Shown here: positions 8,237-15,938 of the stretch, in pieces | Layout of the letters: each line of letters begins with the position of its first letter | Numbering within the stretch: position 1 is the stretch's first letter | Assembly (NCBI RefSeq): GCF_036840915.1 | Contig: NZ_CP085725.1 | Span: forward strand, 1,612,001 to 1,676,000 | DNA: 64,000 nucleotides | DNA from: Flavobacterium hankyongi | GTDB lineage: Bacteria > Bacteroidota > Bacteroidia > Flavobacteriales > Flavobacteriaceae | Direction of reading: 5' to 3' | Made by a program: the position numbers and the translations under genes | The notes under the pieces: generated by a model | What the model was told of the DNA's origin: nothing | The model's input: only the letters and a program-made list of their open reading frames with translations | Database searches by the model: none

Positions 8237-9145
8237 TTATTCTTTCAAAATTTGTTCTAAAGCAGAATCAACTGAATTGAATTGAAAATGAAAGCCTTCT
8301 GCTTGAATTTTATTTGAACTTACATTTTGACTATCTAAAAGAAGCGTATGCATTTCTCCTAATAAGAGTTTAAGCATAAATTTAGGAATATTAGGCAATA
8401 GTAAAGGAACATCACAAGTTTCTGCTATTGCCTTTATTAATTCTTTATTTGTTACTGGATTAGGAGCAACTGCATTGTAGGCACCTTTTAAATGTTGATT
8501 CATAACAAATAAAAATATTTCAGCAAGATCTTTAATATGTATCCAAGATTGCATTTGCATACCTGATCCAAAAGGAGCTCCCATTCCCATTTTTATAGGT
8601 TTAACCATTTGAGACAACACACCTCCATATTTAGATAAAACCAATCCTATTCTTAATTTACAAACTTTAATTCCTAAACGCTCTATTTGATTTATGGAAT
8701 CTTCCCACTTTAAGACTACATTACTTAAAAAAGTATCTGTAAATTGTGTAAAGTCTTCTGTGTAAAGATGTGTAGGATGACTTGGATAAATCCCAATAGC
8801 CGAAGCAGAAATAATCTGAGTTACGTTATGAGGATTATGCTTAAGGGTATTATATAAAAGATTAGCGGAAAGAATTCGACTTTCCAATATGTCTTCTTTA
8901 TTTTTAGAAGTCCATTTTTGTGCAATGCTCGAACCAGCGAGGTTGATAATCACTCTCACACCTATTAAACAGTTTTCATCGATGATTCCTGTTTCGGGAT
9001 TCCAGTAAAAACCATTATAATTTGGTTGGTATTGTATTTTATTTTTGGAAGTCGTTAAATAGTTAATTTTTACGCCATTTTGCAAAAGCAAATCAACAAC
9101 TTCTTTACCAACCAAACCTGTAGCGCCTGTTATTAATACTTTCAT
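8237..9145 (-). CDS. TIGR01777-type NAD(P)-dependent epimerase-like protein (YfcH-like)
   Basis: The 302-residue protein is an atypical extended SDR. It begins MKVLITGATGLVG, an NAD(P)-binding GxxGxxG Rossmann motif at residues 7-13. It also has GVRVIINLAGSSIAQKWTSKNK, then SASAIGIYPS, and a C-terminal DUF1731-like end (FHFQFNSVDSALEQIL). The family is named for nucleotide-sugar epimerases but its reaction is not established. The start at 9145 places the Rossmann strand at the N-terminus. A longer frame to 9166 would add MKEKSQA, which is not typical. Confidence 0.85.
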   Translation of the reverse strand: MKVLITGATGLVGKEVVDLLLQNGVKINYLTTSKNKIQYQPNYNGFYWNPETGIIDENCLIGVRVIINLAGSSIAQKWTSKNKEDILESRILSANLLYNTLKHNPHNVTQIISASAIGIYPSHPTHLYTEDFTQFTDTFLSNVVLKWEDSINQIERLGIKVCKLRIGLVLSKYGGVLSQMVKPIKMGMGAPFGSGMQMQSWIHIKDLAEIFLFVMNQHLKGAYNAVAPNPVTNKELIKAIAETCDVPLLLPNIPKFMLKLLLGEMHTLLLDSQNVSSNKIQAEGFHFQFNSVDSALEQILKE

Positions 9146-9225
9146 AGCTTGGGACTTTTCTTTCAAATTTACTGAAAGATTGTCATAAGTATTTCTTAAT
9201 TGTGGGGATTTTAACTTTTAAAAAA

Positions 9226-9681
9226 CTATTTCTTAATACGGATAGTCCATTCAAATTCCATCACAGAAACTTGATCACCTTTTTCGTCTGTTCCAATAGA
9301 TTTCATCCAAAGAGTTTGTCCTTCACCAGTTGCAATAGTATTCTTGATAGCTTCTGTAATTAAATGGCCATCATTACATGTAAAAGTAATTCTACCCGTT
9401 GCTTTTTTAGTAAACGTACCTTTATTATTAGCAACAAGCATTGAGATACTTTTACCACTTTCTTTAATTTGCTTCATCATTAAAGCCCCTGTTGTTAATT
9501 CGGCTGCCATTGCCTGTACAGCAAAATACATTGAATTAAATGGATTTTGATTAAACCAACGATGCTTTACTGTTGCAACACAAGTAGTATCTTCTATCAC
9601 TTTAACACGCACTCCCGACCAAAAAGCTGATGGCAATTTAAAAAATAAGAAAGTATTCAATTTTACAGGTGTAAACTTCAT
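9226..9681 (-). CDS. DUF4442 hotdog-fold protein
   Basis: The 151-residue protein has the DUF4442/YiiD-C pattern, a thioesterase-like hotdog fold. An N-terminal FLFFKLPSAFWSGVRV leads to the central helix segment FNSMYFAVQAMAAELTTGALMM, and strands with MLVANNKGTFTKKATGRITF follow. Members are presumed to act on acyl thioesters, but the substrate is unknown. It is on the minus strand upstream of the epimerase-like gene with an 80-bp gap, so independent transcription is possible. Confidence 0.75.
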   Translation of the reverse strand: MKFTPVKLNTFLFFKLPSAFWSGVRVKVIEDTTCVATVKHRWFNQNPFNSMYFAVQAMAAELTTGALMMKQIKESGKSISMLVANNKGTFTKKATGRITFTCNDGHLITEAIKNTIATGEGQTLWMKSIGTDEKGDQVSVMEFEWTIRIKK

Positions 9682-9771
9682 AGCGCTAGATTTTTCGCTA
9701 ATCTACAAAAAAATAGTATGCGTGCCTAATATTTTTATTTGTTAATTATTTGTTAAATTAAATTACTTTGT

Positions 9772-9804
9772 TTTGCATAGTACCTGTTTTTTACATTATC
9801 TTTG
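9772..9804 (+). promoter_or_regulatory. Bacteroidota-type promoter for the DUF4870-PadR-PspC group
   Basis: TTTG (9772-9775), a 21-nt spacer and TATCTTTG (9797-9804) match TTTG / TAnnTTTG exactly. The leader to the ATG at 9889 would be ~75 nt. Confidence 0.75.
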
Positions 9805-9888
9805 TATAAGAAATTAATAAGCTAAAGAAAGTATTATTCAGTTTCAAAAAAATATTTAAAAAATCATTAATCAAATAAACATTCAATC

Positions 9889-10353
9889 ATGGAAACATTA
9901 ACTATCACAAAACACGAGAAAAACTATTCATCACTTATCCATTTAAGTGCTTTTACAAAATTCATAATTCCTTTTGGCAATTATATATTACCCTTCATTT
10001 TATGGTCTACTAAAAAGAAAGAATCGTCATTTATTGACTATAATGGAAAACAAATATTAAATTTTCAATTAAGCATTTTAATGTATAGTATATTTCTAGG
10101 CATCTTAGCAATCCCAACAATTATAGGAACGGTTTTAAGTAATTTTACTTGGTCAGAACTTGAAAGCGGAAATATTGTTTTAGATAATATGCAGATAAAC
10201 AACCTAATCGGTTTAGGTGTTTTTGGAGTTATCTGTACAGGAATATTTGTAGTCCTTAAAGTAGTTGAATTTTTCTATATCATCTACGGAGCAATTAAAG
10301 CTAACGAAGGAGAATATTTCAAATACCCCCTAACAATTAACTTTATAAAGTAG
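9889..10353 (+). CDS. DUF4870 membrane protein
   Basis: The 154-residue protein has three or four predicted membrane helices (~28-45, 60-82, 105-130, 132-145). The hallmark is the segment SSFIDYNGKQILNFQLS, typical of DUF4870 (Tic20-like small membrane proteins). It is first in a plus-strand run with PadR, PspC and DUF2807 genes, an arrangement suggesting a membrane-state-sensing module. Molecular function is unknown. Confidence 0.75.
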   Translation: METLTITKHEKNYSSLIHLSAFTKFIIPFGNYILPFILWSTKKKESSFIDYNGKQILNFQLSILMYSIFLGILAIPTIIGTVLSNFTWSELESGNIVLDNMQINNLIGLGVFGVICTGIFVVLKVVEFFYIIYGAIKANEGEYFKYPLTINFIK

Positions 10354-10360
10354 TCACGTT

Positions 10361-10393
10361 TCAATCATCATCATCAATCATCATCATCAATCA
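10361..10393 (+). repeat. 13-bp tandem repeat upstream of padR-like gene
   Basis: About 2.5 copies of tcaatcatcatca occur in the 75-bp gap between the DUF4870 and PadR genes. They lie within a likely transcribed spacer. A regulator-binding or structural role is possible but not shown. Confidence 0.7.
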
Positions 10394-10428
10394 AAAAATG
10401 AACAGTTTAACAACAAAAAAGAAATCTT

Positions 10429-10758
10429 ATGAACATTGAGAACACAAAAGCTCAGATGCGCAAAGGAGTTTTAGAGTTCTGCATCTTATCGGTACTAAAA
10501 GAAAAAGATGCCTACACTTCAGAAATTCTTGACACTCTGAAAAACGCAAAGTTACTAGTAGTGGAAGGAACGGTATACCCACTATTAACCCGATTAAAAA
10601 ACGATGGTTTATTAACCTATCGCTGGGAAGAATCAACATCAGGCCCGCCAAGAAAATATTACGGGCTGACCGATGAAGGGCATAATTTTCTAAAAGAATT
10701 AAATATAACCTGGAACGAATTAGCCGGGGCTGTAAACACAATAACATCACAAAACTAA
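10429..10758 (+). CDS. PadR-family transcriptional regulator
   Basis: This 109-residue winged-helix repressor of the short PadR type contains RKGVLEFCILSVLKEKDAYTSEILDTL (helices 1-2). The recognition region VVEGTVYPLLTRLKNDGLL is followed by the wing with GPPRKYYGLTDEG. It is likely an autoregulator of the following PspC and DUF2807 genes (5-bp gap to the PspC gene). PadR proteins respond to phenolics, drugs or membrane stress; the inducer here is unknown. Confidence 0.9.
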   Translation: MNIENTKAQMRKGVLEFCILSVLKEKDAYTSEILDTLKNAKLLVVEGTVYPLLTRLKNDGLLTYRWEESTSGPPRKYYGLTDEGHNFLKELNITWNELAGAVNTITSQN

Positions 10759-10763
10759 AAGCT

Positions 10764-12479
10764 ATGAACAAGACAGTAAATATGAATCTAGGTGGTTTCT
10801 TCTTCCACATCGACGAAGATGCTTATCAAAAATTAAATCGTTATTTTGATGCAATACGCGGTTCCCTTTCTATGGAAGGACGCGACGAAATCATGAACGA
10901 TATAGAAAGTAGAGTTTCAGAATTATTTTCTGAAAAACTAACAAATAGCAAACAAGTTCTTAGCCTTAAAGATGTAGATGATGTTATCACTATAATGGGG
11001 CAACCTGAAGATTACAAAATCGAAGAGGATAATAACACTAAAAAATACGATTACTCAACTACTCCAAAATCAAAAAAACTTTACAGAGACAAGGAAAAAA
11101 GCATAGTTGGCGGAGTTTGTACAGGACTATCTCATTATTTTGGAATTGATGCTGTTTGGATACGAATTTTGTTTATAGTTTCTCCTTTTATTACAGCAGG
11201 TACATCCTTATTAATATATGTTATCTTATGGGCAGTAACTCCTGAAGCTGTTACTACATCAGAAAAATTAGAAATGATGGGAGAACCAATAACAGTTTCT
11301 AATATTGAAAAAAAAGTAAAAGAAGAACTTGATAATCTTTCTGAAAGATTTAGAGGAGCTGATTACAATAAAATGAGTGAAAATGTAAAAACAGGAGCTC
11401 AACGCGTAGGAAATACACTTGGCGATGTAATTATAAGTATCATGAAAGTATTTGCAAAATTCATAGGAGCAATGATGATATTTATTGGTAGTGTAACTAT
11501 AATTAGCTTGTTAATTAGCTTAATTACTCTAGGCTCTACATCTAATTTAAGTATGCCATGGTTGGATTACTTCAATACATTCAATTACACAAACACTTCA
11601 ATGTGGTTAATCGCTTTCATGTTCCTTTTAGCTATTGGCATTCCATTTTTCTTCATAATAATTTTAGGATTAAAAATACTAGTAACTAATTTAAAATCAA
11701 TTGGAAACATTGCAAAATACACACTTTTAGCTTTATGGATTTTATCTGTAGGTGTATTAATCACTTTAGGTGTTCGTCAAGCCTCAGAAGTAGCTTTTGA
11801 AAATAAAGTAGTAACTAAAGAAATCATCAACATAAAACCAACTGACACTTTAGAAATTAAGTTCAAAAACAACGAGTATTTCAGTAAAAACTCTTATCAT
11901 AATGAAGACTTTGAATTTGTTCAAGATTCTTTAGGTAGAGATGTAATTTACTCTAATGACATTAACTTTGAAGTATTACCAACTGATGAAAGATTACCTT
12001 ACATTCAAGTTGAAAAAGAATCTAATGGTAAATCTTTCTCTGAAGCAAAACAAAGAGCTTCAAATATTGAATATAAATTCAAAATAGAAGGAAACAAAAT
12101 CATTTTAGACAACTATTTCTTAACAGAAGTAAAAAACAAATTCCGTGGACAAGAAGTAATGATTTACTTATATTTACCTAAAGGAACTTATTTTAAAACG
12201 GATGAAAGTGTTGAGGATTTTGACAGCTCAGACAATGATTTCTTTAACCTTCACTACAGCTCAGACAACTACACGTATAAAGTTGAAGACAAAAAAGTAA
12301 AATGTTTAAACTGTCCTCCAGATGAAGACGAATGGGATGATGTTGAAAATGATGGAAGCCATACAGTTATTATAGACGAAAATGGTGTAAAAGTAAAAAG
12401 CGATACTGTAATCTCTAATTCGAAAGAAATTAAAGAATTAAAAATAAGTGAAGACGGAATTATTATAAAAACTAAATAA
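10764..12479 (+). CDS. PspC-domain membrane protein
   Basis: The 571-residue protein has an N-terminal cytoplasmic helical domain (residues 1-90) with IDEDAYQKLNRYFDAIRGSL, similar to HAAS-type domains found next to PadR. The PspC domain follows (~108-172; LYRDKEKSIVGGVCTGLSHYFGIDAVWIRI) with its paired membrane helix. Further membrane helices lie at ~228-258, 275-305 and 315-335. The C-terminal extracytoplasmic region of ~230 residues is polar and contains a CLNC motif. PspC proteins sense envelope stress in the phage-shock response; here the partner is presumably the PadR regulator encoded 5 bp upstream. Confidence 0.88.
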   Translation: MNKTVNMNLGGFFFHIDEDAYQKLNRYFDAIRGSLSMEGRDEIMNDIESRVSELFSEKLTNSKQVLSLKDVDDVITIMGQPEDYKIEEDNNTKKYDYSTTPKSKKLYRDKEKSIVGGVCTGLSHYFGIDAVWIRILFIVSPFITAGTSLLIYVILWAVTPEAVTTSEKLEMMGEPITVSNIEKKVKEELDNLSERFRGADYNKMSENVKTGAQRVGNTLGDVIISIMKVFAKFIGAMMIFIGSVTIISLLISLITLGSTSNLSMPWLDYFNTFNYTNTSMWLIAFMFLLAIGIPFFFIIILGLKILVTNLKSIGNIAKYTLLALWILSVGVLITLGVRQASEVAFENKVVTKEIINIKPTDTLEIKFKNNEYFSKNSYHNEDFEFVQDSLGRDVIYSNDINFEVLPTDERLPYIQVEKESNGKSFSEAKQRASNIEYKFKIEGNKIILDNYFLTEVKNKFRGQEVMIYLYLPKGTYFKTDESVEDFDSSDNDFFNLHYSSDNYTYKVEDKKVKCLNCPPDEDEWDDVENDGSHTVIIDENGVKVKSDTVISNSKEIKELKISEDGIIIKTK

Positions 12480-12557
12480 TATAATATCAATAATCAATCA
12501 AAAAAGCAACTGTCACTACTGATGGACATAATCAAATCAAACTAAAAAACAACTATT

Positions 12558-13295
12558 ATGATAAAACTAATGATTCATTTAACTAAAATAATAATAGCTA
12601 CTTGTATTGCGCTATTATTTGGATCTTGCTCTTTAGCATTTGACGGAAAATCTATTACTGGAAGCGGTAATGTTGTTTCTAAAGAAAGAAAAGTTGAAAA
12701 TTTCACAAAAATTGAACTAAAAAGAGGCCTAGATTGTGAAGTAAAACAATCAGATTCTTTTAAAGTTGTTGTTGTGGCTGATGACAATTTACAAGAGGGC
12801 ATTAAAACCAAAGTTGAAAATGGAACACTTATTATTGATTCTGAATATGGTAACTATAATAATGTAAAATCAAAAACGATTCAAGTATTTATGCCTGTTA
12901 TTGATGTTCTTGAAACAACTAGTGGTTCAAGCTTAAAAACAATTGGAACAATTAAAGGAAATAACATTCATCTTAAATCCAGCAGCGGAAGTTCTTTGGA
13001 TGCAGAAGTTGAATCAGAAAACTTGACTTTAGAATCAACAAGTGGAAGTACATTAACGGCATCTGGAAAAGCAATAGAACTTAATACATTATCTTCTAGT
13101 GGAAGTGCAATAGACGCTACAAATCTTTTAGCTAACAATATTAACTCACAAAGTTCAAGTGGAAGCAATACTGAAGTAAGCCCAATTTTACTTTTAAAGG
13201 CACAAGCATCTAGTGGTTCTAGCATAGAATATGTAAAAACTCCTAAAACAATTAGTAAGCAAGAAAGTTCTGGCGGAAGCGTTTCAACAAAATAA
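12558..13295 (+). CDS. DUF2807 (GIN domain) lipoprotein
   Basis: The 245-residue protein has a lipoprotein signal (LLFGSCSLAF, cysteine ~residue 24). A DUF2807 beta-helix follows, with ITGSGNVVSKERKVENFTKIEL at the start. The helix is marked by regularly spaced small-residue turns (TSGSS, SSGSS, TSGST, SSGSA, SSGSN, SSGSS, SSGGS) about every 18-20 residues. It is likely anchored in the outer membrane or periplasm. It lies 78 bp after the PspC gene and ends at a strong terminator. The function of the family is unknown. Confidence 0.85.
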   Translation: MIKLMIHLTKIIIATCIALLFGSCSLAFDGKSITGSGNVVSKERKVENFTKIELKRGLDCEVKQSDSFKVVVVADDNLQEGIKTKVENGTLIIDSEYGNYNNVKSKTIQVFMPVIDVLETTSGSSLKTIGTIKGNNIHLKSSSGSSLDAEVESENLTLESTSGSTLTASGKAIELNTLSSSGSAIDATNLLANNINSQSSSGSNTEVSPILLLKAQASSGSSIEYVKTPKTISKQESSGGSVSTK

Positions 13296-13310
13296 AATCA
13301 TAAATTAAAA

Positions 13311-13338
13311 AACATCAGCTTTGCTGGTGTTTTTTTTT
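13311..13338 (+). terminator. Terminator after the first DUF2807 gene
   Basis: A 9-bp stem AACATCAGC / GCTGGTGTT (one G-T pair) with loop TTT is followed by a run of T residues (13330-13338). It closes the DUF4870-PadR-PspC-DUF2807 unit. Confidence 0.88.
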
Positions 13339-13345
13339 ATATTTG
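13338..13345 (+). promoter_or_regulatory. -7 box for the second DUF2807 gene
   Basis: TATATTTG is an exact TAnnTTTG box, 23 bp before the ATG at 13368. It overlaps the T tract of the preceding terminator. No well-spaced TTTG -33 box is seen, so the promoter call rests on the -7 box. Confidence 0.5.
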
Positions 13346-13367
13346 TGTAGAATCAAAATGCCTCAAA

Positions 13368-14201
13368 ATGAAAAAAATTACATTCCTACTAATCTTAGCC
13401 TTAACCTCTACACTAATTTTTGCGCAAAAAAAAGAAAAAGTAAAAGGTTCTAAAATAATTACTACTGAACGTAAAAAAATTGGAAGCTTTGATCAAATTG
13501 AAGTTGAAGATAATCTTGAAATCTTTTTAGTAAAAGGAGATAAAAGTGGTTTAGAAGTAGAAACCGATGATAATTTACATTCAGCTGTTGATTATAAACT
13601 TTATGGAACTGTATTACGATTAAACACAAATAAAGAAATTTCTTCATTCAAAAAATTGGAAGTTAGAATTACATATACAGACAGTTTAAAACTTATTAGT
13701 AGCAAACATGAAACAAAAGTTAATGCTCCTTCCGGCCTAGCTTTGAGCAATATTACTGTTAAAACTTATGATTATTCAAAAGCATACCTTAATGTAGATT
13801 CTCCTAATTTTTCATTAATTGCTAATGATAAATCTAAAGTTGAATTAAACTTAAAAAGTGACGACGCTTCGATAGAAATGAGTAAAAACTCAGAATTAAA
13901 AGCATTAGTAACCGCAAACAAATTAAAAGTTGATCTGTATCAAAAAGCGGAAGCTACTATTGAAGGGACAGTAAATGACATGAAACTTCGTCTAGACAAC
14001 AATGCTAATTATGACGGACAAAAACTTACTTCAAAGAGTTTAAACCTTACAACAGAATCGTATACTAAATGTGCTGTAAACACAAATGGTAACTTAAGCA
14101 TCACTGCATCTGGAAAAAGTGAAGTTGATATTTATGGAGATCCAAAAATTGAAATTAAAAAATTTGGAGACGATGCTATTTTACGTAAAAAGTCAAAATA
14201 A
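13368..14201 (+). CDS. Secreted DUF2807 (GIN domain) protein
   Basis: The 277-residue protein has a Sec signal peptide (MKKITFLLILALTSTLIFAQ, cleavage after FAQ). A DUF2807 auto-transporter-adhesin-like beta-helix follows, beginning VKGSKIITTERKKIGSFDQIEVED. It is paralogous in fold to the preceding gene but lacks the lipobox cysteine and the SGS turns. It has its own promoter and terminator, so it is probably monocistronic. The function is unknown. Confidence 0.82.
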   Translation: MKKITFLLILALTSTLIFAQKKEKVKGSKIITTERKKIGSFDQIEVEDNLEIFLVKGDKSGLEVETDDNLHSAVDYKLYGTVLRLNTNKEISSFKKLEVRITYTDSLKLISSKHETKVNAPSGLALSNITVKTYDYSKAYLNVDSPNFSLIANDKSKVELNLKSDDASIEMSKNSELKALVTANKLKVDLYQKAEATIEGTVNDMKLRLDNNANYDGQKLTSKSLNLTTESYTKCAVNTNGNLSITASGKSEVDIYGDPKIEIKKFGDDAILRKKSK

Positions 14202-14212
14202 TGTAATTCAAT

Positions 14213-14244
14213 AAAAAAAAGCCTGCAATTGCAGGCTTTTTTTT
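14213..14244. terminator. Bidirectional terminator between DUF2807 gene and trxB
   Basis: A perfect 32-nt palindrome has an AGCCTGCAATTGCAGGCT core flanked by seven A and eight T. It lies between convergent genes ending at 14201 (+) and 14259 (-), and has T tracts in both directions. Confidence 0.95.
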
Positions 14245-14258
14245 ATTTATACCAAACA

Positions 14259-15209
14259 TTAATGTTCTTTTGCTGCTAAATAACGTTCTGCATCAAGTGC
14301 TGCCATACATCCTGTACCTGCAGCCGTAATCGCTTGACGATACACATGATCTGCTGCATCTCCCGCAACAAACACTCCAGCTACATTTGTTTTTGCAGTC
14401 CCTGGAACGTTGATAATGTAACCTGTTTCATCAAGAGTGATATAATCCTTAAAAATATCTGTATTAGGTTTATGACCAATGGCTACAAAGAAACCTGTCG
14501 CAGGAATCTCTGTTTTCTCACCAGTTGCTCTATTAACAACGCGAACACCAGCAACCACTTGTCCATCACCTAAAACCTCATCCGTTTCGGTATGCATTAA
14601 AATTTCGATGTTTTCAGTTTTGCGAACACGTGCTTCCATGATTTTCGAAGCTCTAAACTGCTCGCTTCTCACCAACATGGTAACTTTTTTACACATTTTA
14701 GCCAAGTAATGAGCTTCTTCACAAGCACTATCCCCTGCTCCAACGATTACTACTTCTTGATTTCTGTAAAAGAATCCATCACAAACAGCACAAGCAGAAA
14801 CTCCACCACCCATGTTCAAATAGTGTTGTTCTGATGGTAATCCTAAATATTTAGCCGAAGCACCTGTTGAAATAATCACTGTTTCGCAGTGTAATTCTTT
14901 AGTATCGTTAATCCAAACTTTGTGTATATCACCCGAAAAATCAACTTTAGTAGCCCATCCATCACGAATATCTGTTCCAAATCGTTTCGCTTGCTCTTGC
15001 AATTGAACCATCATTTCCGGACCAGTAATACCTTCTGGATACCCTGGAAAATTTTCTACTTCATTAGTTGTTGTTAACTGTCCGCCTGGCTGTGTTCCTT
15101 GATATAATACTGGATTCATATTAGCTCTAGCTGCGTAAATAGCGGCTGTATAACCCGCAGGTCCAGAACCAATAATCAAACATTTAATTTTTTCTATAGA
15201 ATCTGACAT
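14259..15209 (-). CDS. trxB: Thioredoxin-disulfide reductase TrxB
   Basis: The 316-residue FAD/NADPH flavoenzyme reduces thioredoxin. It contains the FAD site GSGPAGYTAAIYAARA, the redox pair CAVC (CAVCDGFFYR), the NADPH site VGAGDSACEEAHYLA and the C-terminal FAD motif GVFVAGDAADHVYRQAITAAG. The length is normal for the family. The start at 15209 (MSDSIEKIK) is preferred because a promoter -7 box lies at 15228-15235, so a longer frame to 15230 would begin inside it. Confidence 0.96.
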   Translation of the reverse strand: MSDSIEKIKCLIIGSGPAGYTAAIYAARANMNPVLYQGTQPGGQLTTTNEVENFPGYPEGITGPEMMVQLQEQAKRFGTDIRDGWATKVDFSGDIHKVWINDTKELHCETVIISTGASAKYLGLPSEQHYLNMGGGVSACAVCDGFFYRNQEVVIVGAGDSACEEAHYLAKMCKKVTMLVRSEQFRASKIMEARVRKTENIEILMHTETDEVLGDGQVVAGVRVVNRATGEKTEIPATGFFVAIGHKPNTDIFKDYITLDETGYIINVPGTAKTNVAGVFVAGDAADHVYRQAITAAGTGCMAALDAERYLAAKEH

Positions 15210-15227
15210 AATATTTTTTTTGAGTTT

Positions 15228-15262
15228 CAAAAGTAGTCATTTTAAAAACGATTAAAAACAAA
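15228..15262 (-). promoter_or_regulatory. Promoter of trxB
   Basis: On the minus strand TTTG (15259-15262), a 23-nt spacer and TACTTTTG (15228-15235) match TTTG / TAnnTTTG. The predicted leader is only ~10-12 nt. Confidence 0.6.
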
Positions 15263-15336
15263 GTTGTATTACAGTTTTCAATAGTTTTATAAACAAAACA
15301 CATGAAAATATTTTTTTATCAATAGAACAAAATAGT

Positions 15337-15366
15337 TTTGATTTATAAAATATTGTTTTATATTTG
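15337..15366 (+). promoter_or_regulatory. Promoter of tRNA-Pro
   Basis: TTTG (15337-15340), an 18-nt spacer and TATATTTG (15359-15366) lie 10 bp before the mature 5' end of the tRNA. Confidence 0.7.
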
Positions 15367-15376
15367 CACCCGCTTT

Positions 15377-15451
15377 CGGGGTGTAGCGTAGCCCGGTCAT
15401 CGCGCCTGGTTTGGGACCAGGAGGTCGCAGGTTCGAATCCTGCCACCCCGA
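15377..15451 (+). tRNA. tRNA-Pro (anticodon TGG)
   Basis: A complete cloverleaf can be drawn. The acceptor stem is CGGGGTG / CACCCCG with discriminator A, and the D arm has GCG/CGC with the conserved GG. The anticodon stem CCTGG / CCAGG encloses loop TTTGGGA (anticodon TGG), and the T arm is GCAGG TTCGAAT CCTGC. The 3' CCA is not encoded. A promoter lies directly upstream and a terminator directly downstream. Confidence 0.96.
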
Positions 15452-15470
15452 CGAAAGTTAATCCTCTTTG
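15422..15470 (+). repeat. Direct repeat copy 1: 3' half of tRNA-Pro plus terminator arm
   Basis: This 49-bp segment, from the variable loop of the tRNA into the first arm of its terminator, recurs at 15772-15820 with a single mismatch (G15442 versus A15792), exactly 350 bp downstream. The two copies bracket the GIY-YIG gene. Confidence 0.9.
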
Positions 15471-15493
15471 TTTATTCAAAGAGGATTTTTTAT
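15461..15493 (+). terminator. Terminator of tRNA-Pro
   Basis: A perfect 10-bp stem ATCCTCTTTG / CAAAGAGGAT with loop TTTATT is followed by a T-rich tract ending ~15493, eight bases before the GIY-YIG start. Confidence 0.9.
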
Positions 15494-15500
15494 TTACATC

Positions 15501-15749
15501 ATGTTTTACGTTTATATACTTTTTAGCGAAAATAAAAACAAATTCTATGTTGGACAGACTAACAATCTGGAAGATAGAATTAGAAGACATAATGCTGGGC
15601 ATGAGATTTCAACAAAAAATGGTGTTCCTTGGAAAATAATAATACACTTTGTATTGGAATCAAGAGCAGAGGCAATAGCTTTAGAATCTAAAATTAAAAA
15701 AAGAGGAGCTAAAAGATACTTAATAGACAACAAACTACCTGAACAATAA
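15501..15749 (+). CDS. GIY-YIG nuclease family protein
   Basis: This 82-residue single-domain protein of the UvrC/UPF0213-like GIY-YIG fold has MFYVYILFSENKNKFYVGQT (the YVYIL...YVGQT strands). It continues with NNLEDRIRRHNAGHE (catalytic Arg region) and AIALESKIKKRGAKRYL with the metal-binding Glu. The start at 15501 places the GIY strand at the N-terminus; a frame from 15468 would start inside the tRNA terminator. The gene sits between tRNA-Pro and a duplicated tRNA 3' half, suggesting arrival or duplication through the tRNA. A nuclease role is likely; its target is unknown. Confidence 0.85.
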   Translation: MFYVYILFSENKNKFYVGQTNNLEDRIRRHNAGHEISTKNGVPWKIIIHFVLESRAEAIALESKIKKRGAKRYLIDNKLPEQ

Positions 15750-15750
15750 T

Positions 15751-15801
15751 CGCGTCCCGCTTGTAGCGGTAAGGTCGCAGGTTCGAATCCTACCACCCCG
15801 A
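15751..15801 (+). pseudogene. Decayed tRNA 3' half downstream of the GIY-YIG gene
   Basis: The segment begins cgcgtcccgcttgtagcggt and continues into a copy of the tRNA-Pro variable loop, T arm and acceptor 3' strand. The 5' half (acceptor 5' strand, D arm) is missing. The T stem carries a G-to-A change that breaks a pair (CCTAC), so it cannot be a working tRNA. The anticodon-arm-like part differs from tRNA-Pro; drawn as TCCCG/CGGTA it has a CTTGTAG loop and one mismatch, so it may derive from a different tRNA. Confidence 0.75.
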
Positions 15802-15820
15802 CGAAAGTTAATCCTCTTTG
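15772..15820 (+). repeat. Direct repeat copy 2 of the tRNA-Pro 3' region
   Basis: This is the partner of 15422-15470: 48 of 49 bases are identical, in direct orientation. Together they frame a 350-bp unit containing a terminator, the GIY-YIG gene and the tRNA remnant, as expected for an integrated or duplicated cassette. Confidence 0.9.
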
Positions 15821-15846
15821 TGAAAAACAGAGAGGATTTTTTTATT
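15811..15846 (+). terminator. Terminator after GIY-YIG gene/tRNA remnant
   Basis: A ten-base-pair stem ATCCTCTTTG / CAGAGAGGAT with one G-T pair and a 7-nt loop is followed by seven T. It is the duplicated counterpart of 15461-15493. Confidence 0.85.
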
Positions 15847-15910
15847 TTACATCAATTCATTTTAAAAAGAATACTACTTCATTTAACAAAATTCTAACAA
15901 CTAATTTCCC

Positions 15911-15918
15911 TAAATTCG
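15911..15918 (+). promoter_or_regulatory. Possible -7 box for the prolyl oligopeptidase gene
   Basis: TAAATTCG differs from TAnnTTTG at one position and lies 21 bp before the ATG at 15939. The -33 region is only weakly matched, so the call is tentative. Confidence 0.35.
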
Positions 15919-15938
15919 TAGTCATCAAAAAACAGACT

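Noticed and set aside
10398..10439. A 13-residue leader peptide overlapping the PadR start
   Set aside because: The frame is too short to support without ribosome data; it is mentioned only as a possibility in the operon finding.
10427..10810. Minus-strand 127-codon frame antisense to the PadR gene
   Set aside because: It is fully covered by well-supported plus-strand genes and its composition (Leu/Arg/Cys-rich) is typical of antisense reading.
15252..15602. Minus-strand reading frame of 116 codons crossing the tRNA-Pro gene
   Set aside because: It is the reverse of a tRNA, its terminator and the GIY-YIG start; such frames are known artefacts and have no independent start signal.
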